From contig JAHNUO010000082.1 of NCBI GenBank assembly GCA_019787685.1, positions 1 to 45,277 on the forward strand: DNA of 45,277 nt. The letters run 5' to 3'. The notes beneath the pieces are model-generated. The model was not told the DNA's origin, did no database searches, and saw only the letters and a program-made list of their open reading frames with translations. The translations under genes were made by a program, and so were the position numbers. Positions 1-9,209 of this stretch are shown in pieces. Source of the stretch: Chiua virens. Lineage: Eukaryota > Basidiomycota > Agaricomycetes > Boletales > Boletaceae. How positions within the stretch are numbered: position 1 is the first letter of the stretch; every line of letters starts with the position of its first letter.

Positions 1-1424
1 AGCCACTCTCATTGCCCTCGTCCTTCCTCAACAAACCGCCATCTCTGCAATTACAACCGTATCCGAGGATGAGCACCTCACCGGTTCAATCGGTTTCCGG
101 CCATGGATTGAAGCTAAATGCACTCTTCTGCGCAGTTCCTATGCACCATGAAGTGCGCACATTGCAGCCATGCCCATCACCCTCGTCCTTTTTCAACAAA
201 CCGCCCTTGCTGCTATCGACCTCACCCCTCATTTCTGCAACCATACCACCACTCATCTCATCCGAGCCGCTACCTCTACGTTTACGGCCGTATCCAAGGA
301 CCCATACCTCACCGGTTCAATCGGTTCTGAGCCGGTTATCGAAACTATGCATGCCCTTCGCTGCTCTCCCAATCCGTTTCCCTCTCTCTCAATTTTACAC
401 TAATGCACACATCTTTTCGTTTCAGTTTATGCTTCAGCTGTCTTTGCCCACATCAGGTTTATTCGACGACCCGGCCGACACTGTTCGGTCACATTTTCCC
501 TTCGATCCGGGAATCTGACCATTTCTTTGTTTTACTATCATCGAGATTCCCTCACCCTTTCTCCACAGCATTATCCGGATGACCGGGAGGTCACCAGATA
601 TGACCTACCCAGGGGGGAGGGGTCTACAAGACCACCTCGGTTTCTACACGCAACTTTTCGCGTTTTCACAATTTCAGTCATTGAAATTATTCTTTTGATA
701 TCCGTTTCATCTCTGTTTTGTCCCCGGTATTCGTCCGGCAGATCTCTATCTCACCCCGGGTTTAGTCCGGTGATCGATCATTACTCATTGAACAAGAAAC
801 CATTGCAGAAAAGAAAAGAATACCGTATAGAAAAACCAACACACAATTGTATAGTCCTTTCATTTCTTCTACCACTCAATTCACCACTTCGTTATTGCAA
901 CCATCTAGAATTCGTGCCCTCATCCGCTACGTACCACTTCTGCTCTTCGAACGCGCATGGGCACAACGCACTTTATCCGGTCGTATCTGGATCATTTCCG
1001 GACGTTTTTAGGTATCACAAAAGGGCATCCGTTGCAGGTATAGACGTGAAAGACGCACGACAAAGACAAGCTGAGTCGGACACTCGTCAATTGGTTTCAT
1101 TTTGTTTTTCTCTTTCTTATCATCTCTTTCACATTCAACCATGCAGTTCTTTTCTTCGTATTCGGATCACACAGCAAGCAGCGGATAGCAAACTCGGCCG
1201 ACCGGATCACATTGGATCACACCGGACACATGCGGACAAGCAGAATTCACGCAGGACGATCGACGCATACCAGAGATGCTATCACTGCAATGAACACGAA
1301 ACCATCACACACACTTCGCATCGCAGATTACGGCCATCCTTCATCCATCGTGCCTCCATGTGCGAGACTATAGACAACAGACACACAGAAAAGCCACACA
1401 TCACACCGTCGCGATCACTATCTG

Positions 1425-1625
1425 ATCCTGTCATTTGCGGATCATCGTCACTGTGCCGCTATCACCAGTCGTCATTGTCGTTCTTGTCGTTTTCGGGTCA
1501 TCATCACTGTGCAGCCACCATCACTCTCATTGTCATCATCATCATCTCTGTTGTCATCTCTGTTGTCGTCTCTGTCATTACTATCATCACTCTCATCGCT
1601 GTCGTTGTCTCTGTCGACGTATCCG
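1425..1625. repeat. imperfect TCATCA/TGTCGTCTC low-complexity tract
   Basis: Degenerate tandem TCATCATC, TGTTGTCATC and TGTCGTCTC blocks alternate for about 200 bp. The bias makes both strands open (His/Ser/Val-rich on one, Asp-rich on the other), which explains the long spurious frames here. Confidence 0.6.
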
Positions 1626-1706
1626 TCACCCTTGTGTATCCGGACCCATCCACTGCCATCTGCAACTGTCACATTGAACCACCGATCGCATCCCCATACA
1701 CATCGG

Positions 1707-1726
1707 GCTGACTGGGGACAGTCAGC
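1707..1726 (+). repeat. 8-bp-stem hairpin just upstream of an LTR
   Basis: Arms GCTGACTG and CAGTCAGC are perfectly complementary around a GGGA loop. The hairpin ends 19 nt before the family A LTR. A related hairpin at 25515-25534 sits at the same distance from a second TGTAGG start and differs by a compensatory change of the terminal pair (G-C to A-T). Confidence 0.6.
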
Positions 1727-1745
1727 ATCTAAAGTCCCCGTCGGG

Positions 1746-2358
1746 TGTAGGGAATAGGTATTCCCTGTGCTCGCATAGCACGTTTCCGCACCCTGTTGTC
1801 ACCCGACCCCGATCCTGATCTGTCTGCTTGTGCGAACTCATCCGGATTGCTGTATCCACGCCCGATTTGCCTTGGACTCTTTTATTTTATTTTTGATGCT
1901 CCTTATTCGTACTTAGCATTGGCTAGACCATGTCACGCAGCCCTTGCAGGGACGTTCGGGTGCCTCTCGAACTTTATACCGTACGAAAACCTTCTTTTTA
2001 TTATTATCCTTACTTAGGACGAGTCTGAGGGTATTCCCGAGGACTATAAATTCACTGTATTGACAAAATACAGTAGCTTTTGCCCGTGTGCATCTGTCTC
2101 ACATCGTTTTCGGTCGACGTTCGTTTTCTCTCGCTCTCCTCGTATTTTCTCAATCCGGATCGGACTGCCGTGTCCGCTTTTCTATCCGTTTTAATCCGGA
2201 TTCGCCCCGGATTCATCTCGGACTACTCAAAAACCACTATTTGTCGTTCACCAACTCAGTGTTGTCCCTGGGTCGAACGGAATCGCATTCCTTCACCCTC
2301 TTTCTATTTCTTTCAATCCCCCTGAGTATTGCACTACAGCCGGGATATATTACCATCA
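1746..2358 (+). repeat. LTR family A, left copy
   Basis: About 613 bp, starting TGTAGGGAATAGG and ending ATTACCATCA, so the ends are TG...CA if one mismatch to the other copy is allowed. It is clearly homologous over its full length to 22928-23542; most differences are C/T or G/A. It contains a TATA-like GACTATAAATTC. It abuts gypsy-1 in the middle of the protease, so it is either a solo LTR or the 5' LTR of gypsy-3 displaced by rearrangement. No target-site duplication is visible. Confidence 0.75.
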
Positions 2359-5300
2359 GCGGAGTGCTCCAGTGAATTAAGTTCCACATCATCCACTGTG
2401 GTTCTGAAAACGTTATCCTAGGACTCCCCTGGCTTAAGGCAACCAATCCGATCATTGATTGGGTTGCCAAAACCATCACCGTATCTGCTCCCGAGCCGGA
2501 CATTCCCCCCATCACCACAGATGAACCCAAACACTCTGCCAGACTCGCTCACCTGCCTCCCTTCCATCCCGTCCATCATCTTGATGTCAATCCCATCTGG
2601 GACAGCAAACTCTACGACTACCTCAGCACAGAAACTGGACATCATTTTACAACCCAATCTGTGCAACACTCCGTCAACCGCATCATGCGTGCAGGACAAC
2701 GCTTCGTTTGGACCACACAACCCGAGAAGCTCACCAATGCTACCGCCCTCGCGGCCGCAGCAAAGAAACCCAAGGTTACCCTCCCTTCGGAATACTTGGA
2801 ATTTGAATCCGTATTTGCAAAGGAACCCTTCAATCAGATGCCTCCCTCTAGGTCTTGTGACCATGAGATCCATCTGAAAGATACCTTCCAACTGAAGGTC
2901 GGAAAGGTCTACCCCTTGTCTCCTGATGAGCGCAAGGCCACCAATGACTTCATTGACAAACATCTCGCCAATGGCAAGATCCACCCCTCGAACTCCCCTC
3001 AGGCCTCCCCCTTCTTCTTCGTCAAAAAGAAGGATGGCAAACTCCGTCCTTGTCAAGATTACCACTACGTCAATGAACACACCGTTCGTGATGCCTATCC
3101 CCTCCCTCTCATTTCCGACCTCGTCAACAAACTGAAAGATGCCAAACTGTTCACCAAGTTCGACATCCGATGGGGTTACAACAATGTTTGTATCAAGGAT
3201 GGACACCAATGGAAAGCCGCGTTTATCACCTATCGTGGCCTCTTCGAACCAATGGTCATGTTCTTCAGACTGACCAACTCTCCCGCAACATTCCAGCGTT
3301 TCATGAACAACTCCTTCCACGACATGATCGCTGAGGGATGGCTTGTCATCTACATGGACGATCTCCTCATCTTCTCTGAAGATGAGGCAACCCACACCGA
3401 ACGCACCAAACGCGTTCTCGCCCGCATGAAGGAACTCGACCTTCACTTGAAACTCGAAAAATGCCACTTTGCCACCACCGAAGTAGAATACCTTGGCATG
3501 ATCGCCTGACCAGGTGAACTCGCCATGGACCCTGTCAAAGTAGCTGGTATCGCAGACTGGCCAACCCCCGCCAAACTCAAGGACGTCCGATCATTCATGG
3601 GTTTTGCCAACGTCTACCGTCGGTTCATCCCCAACTACTCGACCATCACCCGACCCCTTGTCGATCTCACAAAGAAAGACACCCCTTGGACTTGGGGACC
3701 AACCCAGATCTCTGCCTTTGAACGCCTGAAAAAGGCCTTCATCAATGATCCCGTGCTCCAGTTTCCCAACACTTCCAGACCCTTCGCCATCGCTACAGAT
3801 GCCTCTAAATACGCAACCGGCGGTGTACTCCTCCAGACCGATGTAAACGGCGACTGGAAACCCTGTTCCTATCTCTCACAGTCGTTAAACGCTGCCGAGA
3901 GAAACTATGACATCTATGATCACGAACTCCTCACAGTCATTCGCTCCCTCAAGGCTTGGCGTCACCACCTCTGTGGCAGCGCGCACCCCGTCATGGTCTT
4001 CTCCGACCACAAAAACCTAACATACTTCCGTCAACCCCAAAACTTGAACCGCTGACAAGCTTGTTGGCTCCTTGACCTTGCCGACTTTGACCTCACATTT
4101 TCCCATGTTCCTGGGAAACTCCTTGACAGTCCTGACGTGCTTTCCTGTTGCCCAGACCATATCTCTTCTGACTTGGACAATGAGAATGTCACCCTCCTCC
4201 CTGATGATGTCTTCGTCAACCTTGTGACATTGGACTTGCAGTCCTTGATTGCCAAATCCTTGGTCAACGACCCCTTGGTCTTGGACACCCTCAATGCCCT
4301 GGATGGCAGCCTTCCTTCGTCATTCCGTGCCCGCCTCTCTGACTGGAAATACGACGCTGGTGTCCTGACCTACCAGGGCCACGTCTACGTCCCCCCTGAC
4401 CTCGAACTCTGGCAACAAGTAGTTGCTCATCACCATGACTCTCACTCCGCCGGTCACCCCAGCTTCCTGAAAACTTGCCAGCTCATTGCCACCAAATTTT
4501 GGTGGCCCGGGCTCACAACCTTTGTCCGTTCCTACGTCTCCGGTTGTGCCATGTGTCAGCAACACAAGGTCAACACTCACCCGACCACCCCTCCGTTGTC
4601 TCCGATCCCCTCCGCATGCTTGAGACCCTTCCAGAACATTTCTGTGGACCTTATCACCGATCTTCCCGTCTCCGCAGAGGGCTACGATTCTCTCATGGTT
4701 GTGGTTGACCACAGCCTTACAAAGGGGGTAATTCTTTGCCCCACAGTGAAAACCGCAGACTCGGCAGGTATAGCCTGTCTCTTTTTCCACAAAGTCTACA
4801 CTTGATTCAGCCTCTACGACAAAATCATCTCCGACCATGGTGCGCAGTTCGCTTCTGCTTTTGCAAAAGAGCTCTCCCGACTAATCGGATACCGTCTTTC
4901 CCTCTCCACCGCTTACCATCCCCAATCAGATGGCAAAACGGAACGAGTCAACCAAGAAGTCAAGACCTATCTCCGCATGTATTGCCAAAACAACCCAGAA
5001 AAATGGGCCGACTTACTCCCTATGGCCGAATTCACGCACAACCACCGCCCTCACTCCGTCACCGGCAAGTCACCGTTCTTCTTGATGATGGGATATGAAC
5101 CCTGTCCCCTCCCCGCTATCATCGCGGATACCAAACTCCCTGCCATTAAAGAACGTCTCCAAACTCTCTCCGCCACCCGTGACGAAGCACTCGCCTCTCA
5201 CGAACTCGCCTGTCAGGCCATGAAAGCCCGATCCTTCCACAAATTCAAACCATTCGCCAAAGGAGACCAAGTATGGCTAGAAGCCCACAACCTGAAACAG

Positions 5301-6089
5301 GAGCTTATCTCCCCAAAACTTGCATCTTGCCAAGAAGGACCCTTCTCCATCACGGAAGTCCTTTCTCCCCTCACCTACTGACTCTGTCTTCCCAAGACCT
5401 GGAAAATCCACCCGGTCTTCCATGCTTCCCTGTTATCACCCTATCACGAAACAGAAACCTACGGCCCGAACTTTCTGAAACCTCCACCTGACCTTATTGC
5501 TGGGGAAGAAGAATATGAAATTGAGTGAATCTTGTGCCACACACGGAACCCGCGTAACCACAAGTTCCTGATCCGATGGAAAGGGTACTCTGCCGCCAAT
5601 GACTCATGGGAACCCAAATCCAACTTGGGAAATGCTAAAGACACAGTAAACGCTTATAAGCGGACCCATCCGAAGGATTTCCCCTCCATCCACTCCCTTT
5701 CCACCCAACCACCACCACCAAGACCACCTCACTCTCCGCTCAGACCTCCCCCACCAGTCTCCATCAAAGTGATAATGACCTACCGCTCTTGCTCAACCCC
5801 AGACTTCGAAAACAAAATCATCCACTCCATCCCCATCTTCACCCCAACCGTGTCCATTCCCCACTTGCCTCTTCCACCACTGGCTACGCCCGCCTCCAAT
5901 GTCTCCACCCTCTCCACAGAGTCCTCCCTTACAGAGTCCACCCGACCCCCTTCTCCTGTTGTTTGGGATGAGTCATACTCACACCCATCCCTTTTCTTTC
6001 TATCTGACCGTTCCACTAATCCTGGTCCTGTCACACCAGCCCGTTTTATAGTTCTTCAACTGGAGCCCACTGCAAGGGGTTCTTTTTAG
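2355..6089 (+). pseudogene. gypsy-1 pol polyprotein (PR-RT-RH-IN-chromodomain)
   Basis: One frame carries the whole polyprotein with no frameshift. In order: protease C-terminus with ILGLPWL (about 2418), RT with FDIRWGYNN and the active site YMDD (about 3350-3364), RNase H with ATDASKYATGG (about 3790), integrase HHCC zinc region (about 4430-4560), integrase core with ISVDLITDLP and IISDHGAQF, and a chromodomain with FLIRWKGY (about 5560-5670). Six nonsense codons at 2373, 3507, 4053, 4803, 5379 and 5526 interrupt it. All are TGA at places where Arg (CGA) fits the family, and neighbouring Arg positions have become Cys or His. The Ser/Pro-rich tail stops at TAG 6087-6089. Gag and most of the protease are lost. 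Confidence 0.92.
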
Positions 6090-6520
6090 ATTGTCAAGAC
6101 AAGATTGCTCAGGCCTACACCAGAGCGACTAGAGGTAGACGAGCTACTCTCAAGTCTTAGAAATCCGGATATCTCTGCCGACACCGAGCTTTTTACTTCG
6201 GTTACCCCAGATAGAGCGTGGCATAACCACATTGACTCCTTCACACTATGTTCACCCGATTCACCCATTTTCCCAGGCAGTTTTACTAATTTTCCTTCTG
6301 AACCAGAAGCCTCTTTTACTTGATACCGTTCACCCGACCCTGATCTATCTCCTCTAACAACTCTTCCTTCGTTACCGTCCTCACATTCCTCTACCCCTTC
6401 TAAACCATCTTCTAAATCCTCTTTGTCCATTTCTTTATCTTCTCTACTTAATCCGTCCCCTACATCCCCTTCTCGAACTGTATCGTCACCTTCGCAACTG
6501 TCTTGTCCTACCCCACCTCC
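2359..6520 (+). mobile_element. gypsy-1: 5'-truncated, CpG-decayed Ty3/Gypsy chromovirus
   Basis: The remnant starts inside the protease at the edge of the family A LTR, runs through reverse transcriptase, RNase H, integrase and chromodomain, and ends in about 430 bp of untranslated tail where element 2's 5' LTR begins. Gag, the 5' LTR and the 3' LTR are missing. It is dead by truncation and nonsense mutation. A 92-bp fragment of a relative of its 3' coding end recurs at 26339-26430. Confidence 0.9.
6090..6520 (+). other. gypsy-1 3' tail
   Basis: Pyrimidine-rich sequence after the gypsy-1 stop with no gene seen. It ends ...CCTCC directly against the TGTTACG start of element 2's 5' LTR. Confidence 0.5.
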
Positions 6521-6816
6521 TGTTACGATATCAACTTTTCCTCACTTCATAACTCCAACTTTCGATCTATTCTAAAGATACACGCCTCATGTCAAGGCTG
6601 TCCAAAGGATCATATCCGATTGGCTGCCACAATAACACAGCATCCATCAACACATGCCCTTATCATTTCATTTCCCTTATCACTGACTCATCATCGGCAG
6701 TGCAAGGCTATGCTCTTATCTATGACTCATACCGATTCACACCTTATCATCCAATAGGATACATTAGGCTTATCTACGTAGTTCATACTCAGATTAGAAC
6801 TCCGATATCCATGTAG

Positions 6817-6824
6817 TATATAAA
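6817..6824 (+). promoter_or_regulatory. TATA box of element 2
   Basis: TATATAAA lies 35 nt upstream of AACAAAGTTCT (6852), the sequence expected at the RNA 5' end if the element self-primes. The same box is in the 3' LTR at 13293-13300. Confidence 0.75.
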
Positions 6825-6851
6825 CCCCATGAATCACAGCCAGAGAGCTCT

Positions 6852-6862
6852 AACAAAGTTCT
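6852..6862 (+). promoter_or_regulatory. putative RNA 5' end and self-primer
   Basis: AACAAAGTTCT is the exact reverse complement of the 11 nt at 6954-6964 just after the LTR. In the Tf1/sushi group of chromoviruses the first bases of the mRNA fold back onto the primer-binding site and are cleaved to prime reverse transcription. The position relative to the TATA box fits a transcription start. The match is seen directly; the mechanism is inferred from the family. Confidence 0.7.
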
Positions 6863-6953
6863 CTTGGAGTTTTCGCCTCTTCACTGGACTGAACCCCCTC
6901 TTCACTACACCACTACAACTTTAACAGTCTAGGTTGTTCTAGGTTGTTTCATT

Positions 6954-6964
6954 AGAACTTTGTT
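6954..6964 (+). other. primer-binding site (self-priming type)
   Basis: AGAACTTTGTT begins 2 nt after the LTR end and is perfectly complementary to 6852-6862. I see no obvious match to a tRNA 3' end ending in TGG. Confidence 0.7.
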
Positions 6965-7185
6965 GTTTAAACTTCGCCGTTGATCGACTACTGTCAAGTC
7001 CCAACCTCGTCGTAGCCCCTACTACAAAATAACACAACCGGGCCCAAGTAAGTCCCAAGTTTGAAAAGTAGTTGGAACATTTGCTACCAATAAGCCGAAT
7101 TGCAAAAGACTCAAGGTCTAGCAATCGCAGAAGCAGATAGCGCACCCTTGACCAGAAAGGAGGACTTAACTGACCTGCCCAATCA

Positions 7186-7752
7186 GTGTCTCATTTACCC
7201 CTCTCTGCCATCGCAGCAGCATCAGAGGCTTACCCTGACCTCGTCAACGAACCCTACGTCTTCGACGCAGCTTATCTCGCAGAAGTCGTCGCTCTCGAGG
7301 ACCTTGATCCCGAAGACCGTACCGACACAGAAATCTTCCACGCCTTATTAGGCCACTTCTTAGGAGACGATTCTTCGCTCCCAGACTACTCTAGTGAACG
7401 AGAGTCAACCCGGTCCGACAGCCCGGAATTGAGGTATCCAACCGAGGAACCTGAGGTTAAGCGCGAATACTTTCCCGCTCCCATTCCCGAAAGAGAACCA
7501 TCCCCTTTCCCACCAGCTCCTTTGAGAGAACCATCGGAGGAAAGTCTAGGAGATCCAAACGATTGGCTCCCACCCAGAGAGATTGAGAGAAGGAACGCTA
7601 GGACGGATCTCGAGAGAAAGAGAATCCTGAGACGATACAAGGCTAACAGAGTACCTACTCGCATACGCCCCTACTCCCAATACGATCACCTCGAGTACCC
7701 TTACTTTAGGCCTCGAAACACTCTTAAAACCCCTAGGAGATACATCCAGTAG
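7186..7752 (+). CDS. element 2 ORF1, acidic/proline-rich protein of unknown function
   Basis: An open frame of 188 codons in the leader between the PBS and gag. The first half is acidic and the middle is rich in Pro, Glu and Arg (repeated EREPS/PLREPS-like runs); the end is basic with many Arg and Tyr. It contains no Met codon: it opens after a TGA at 7171, so translation must begin at a non-ATG codon or after splicing or frameshifting from an upstream exon. Its TAG stop (7750-7752) is immediately followed, in the same frame, by the ATG of ORF2, so readthrough would give one protein of about 270 residues. I recognise no family. The low stop density and skewed composition suggest real coding. 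Most Ty3/Gypsy elements have nothing before gag. Confidence 0.5.
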   Translation: MSHLPLSAIAAASEAYPDLVNEPYVFDAAYLAEVVALEDLDPEDRTDTEIFHALLGHFLGDDSSLPDYSSERESTRSDSPELRYPTEEPEVKREYFPAPIPEREPSPFPPAPLREPSEESLGDPNDWLPPREIERRNARTDLERKRILRRYKANRVPTRIRPYSQYDHLEYPYFRPRNTLKTPRRYIQ

Positions 7753-8001
7753 ATGCTTGCTTACTTCATCCTTGCAGCAATCTTTATAATTCTCCTTACG
7801 ATAACCTTTGTATTCTACCAAATCTCCAAAAGTCTTATCGACTACCAAAGGTCCCTGAACTTCAGATTTCAGTTCAACGAACACACGTTCATCTTTGCTC
7901 TTTACGCTCCCTACGAGCAACAAGAATATCAATACCAAGCACCCCCTGTTATCAACAACACCGCTGGTCCTTGGAACGCTCCAGTAAACGCAGGTGACTG
8001 A
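7753..8001 (+). CDS. element 2 ORF2, small single-pass membrane protein
   Basis: 82 residues starting at ATG 7753, directly after the TAG of ORF1 and in the same frame. Residues about 2-22 form one strongly hydrophobic segment (LAYFILAAIFIILLTITFVF), followed by a polar region rich in Tyr, Gln and Asn. This fits a single-pass membrane protein or a signal anchor. It ends at TGA 7999-8001, 23 nt before the gag ATG in another frame. Expression would need reinitiation after ORF1, readthrough of TAG, or a subgenomic transcript. It is not homologous to any envelope protein I recognise. It could also be the tail of a once-longer ORF1 product. Confidence 0.5.
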   Translation: MLAYFILAAIFIILLTITFVFYQISKSLIDYQRSLNFRFQFNEHTFIFALYAPYEQQEYQYQAPPVINNTAGPWNAPVNAGD

Positions 8002-8024
8002 GATAACGAATCCAACAACTAAAA

Positions 8025-9209
8025 ATGGATTACCACACCGCACTCGGAATCGTGAATGACACCTCTCGCACAAATGGAGATCGGCTACAAGCCGCATTCG
8101 TCCTCGTTGCAGAACAAGCTACCCTTATCGGTGCCCTAGAAGGGCAACTCAATGCTTTACCAGTCATACCCCCGCAGGCAGCTGCCTCATCTTCAAAAGT
8201 CGAAATCTTCGCAGACCCAGGGTCATATGACGGAGAAATGGCCAAATTCGAAGAATGGTGGGCCAAAATGAAAGGATGGCTCGAAGTAAACAACCTCGCC
8301 ATTCCCAAGGGCTCATACAGGGCCGTACAAGCCGTACTCTCACGGTTGAAAGGAAAGAAAGCCGCGCAGTTCGCAGAAACGCGCTTAGCTAAAGGCTCCG
8401 CTCTTACATGGGCAACATTAGTACAGGACATCGAAGGGATGTTCCGACAAAACAACAAGGTCGATTGGGCTAGATCCCAATTGGAAAATCTAAAACAAGG
8501 AACGATGAGAGTAGAAGACTATATCGTCCAATGGGAGGCTCTGTGGCTACAAGCACACATTGATCCTACCCATGCGATAAGACTCCTTGAGGCAAACACT
8601 GCCCACTCCATCATTTACCAAATCTTCCGTGACAGACACAGGGTAGACCCCTTCCACGCCATGTACACGGACCCCAAACACGCAGAATATGAACCTGATC
8701 GTGATCACGTGGTCATCACATACCTTTCCTGGATCCGAACAGTGGGAAATGCCATGGAAGCACTAAATTACGTGCGACCAGACCGCTATAAGAAGTATAA
8801 GGATCCCAATGCTATGGACATTGGCCAAGCCACTTACGCCGAAAGAGATGAAGACAGCTGGTTCACAGGAAAAGAAGTCAGAGCATTTGGACAGAAGAAG
8901 TCCAACAATAACAAATGCTACAATTGCGGCGGTGCAGGTCACAGAACCAACGAATGCACCAAACCTAAAAACCAGTGCAATGAATGCAAGTGGTACAGCA
9001 GATCTCATAAGACGCAATGTTCGCGCAAAGTCCGCTCGACAAACAAGGAAGAGAAGAAAACAATATCTTCTACTTCCACCACTTCCCCATCTGTACCAGC
9101 TAAAGACCCCTTTGCCGCCATCCGAGGGATGTCCCCTGAGGAAGTTCAAGCATATTACTTTGACATGTACGAAAACAAGAACGGAAAGGGAAAAGGCAAG
9201 GCGAACTGA
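8025..9209 (+). CDS. element 2 Gag
   Basis: 394 residues from ATG 8025 to TGA 9207-9209. The central region has the helical, Trp-rich capsid-like pattern of Ty3/Gypsy Gag (segments around FEEWWAKMKGWL and DYIVQWEALWLQA). Near the C-terminus is a CCHC zinc knuckle, CYNCGGAGHRTNEC (8916-8957; C-x2-C-x4-H-x4-C), followed by a second Cys/His cluster. It should form the virus-like particle and package the element RNA. The tail is Lys/Gly-rich and holds a GGGAAAA slippery heptamer six codons before the stop, from which pol can be reached. The frame has no nonsense codon, in keeping with a young element. Confidence 0.92.
   Translation: MDYHTALGIVNDTSRTNGDRLQAAFVLVAEQATLIGALEGQLNALPVIPPQAAASSSKVEIFADPGSYDGEMAKFEEWWAKMKGWLEVNNLAIPKGSYRAVQAVLSRLKGKKAAQFAETRLAKGSALTWATLVQDIEGMFRQNNKVDWARSQLENLKQGTMRVEDYIVQWEALWLQAHIDPTHAIRLLEANTAHSIIYQIFRDRHRVDPFHAMYTDPKHAEYEPDRDHVVITYLSWIRTVGNAMEALNYVRPDRYKKYKDPNAMDIGQATYAERDEDSWFTGKEVRAFGQKKSNNNKCYNCGGAGHRTNECTKPKNQCNECKWYSRSHKTQCSRKVRSTNKEEKKTISSTSTTSPSVPAKDPFAAIRGMSPEEVQAYYFDMYENKNGKGKGKAN
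9188..9194 (+). promoter_or_regulatory. putative -1 ribosomal frameshift site between gag and pol
   Basis: GGGAAAA lies in the gag frame as G GGA AAA, the X XXY YYZ pattern of -1 slippery sites. After slipping, the ribosome enters a frame that runs open without a stop from 9194 to 13051 through the whole pol. The gag stop is 12 nt downstream of the heptamer. I did not fold the downstream RNA. Confidence 0.7.

Larger units (their letters stand above)
1..1745. other. TE-derived left flank without a recognisable gene
   Basis: No protein family is recognised here. Two imperfect copies of one segment lie at about 8-102 and 170-331, sharing runs such as CAACAAACCGCC and CTCACCGGTTCAATCGG. A pyrimidine-rich stretch at about 735-780 resembles the sequence just after the right-hand family A LTR (about 23570-23625). 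The segment ends in a hairpin and then the family A LTR, so it is probably the remains of another gypsy internal region. A frame open from 527 to 1711 has no ATG start and no recognisable domain; I do not call it a gene. Confidence 0.5.
6521..6951 (+). repeat. element 2 5' LTR
   Basis: 431 bp with TGTTACGATATC at the start and GGTTGTTTCA at the end. It holds a TATA box (6817-6824) and a putative transcript start near 6852. It is identical to 12997-13427 except at one CpG position. Confidence 0.97.

Noticed and set aside
527..1711. A 394-codon forward gene
   Set aside because: No ATG start, no domain, low-complexity ending, and located in LTR-like pyrimidine-rich DNA.
2418..3467. A 349-codon reverse-strand gene
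   Set aside because: It is the antisense shadow of the gypsy-1 RT region, kept open by codon bias on the sense strand.
2373..5528. Alternative genetic code with TGA read as an amino acid
   Set aside because: All stops in gypsy-1 are TGA, but element 2 gag, acireductone dioxygenase and the array's terminal exon end properly at TGA. CpG decay of CGA explains the pattern.
6589..6816. A 75-residue protein encoded twice (6589-6816 and 13065-13292)
   Set aside because: Both are frames inside the two LTRs of element 2, not genes.
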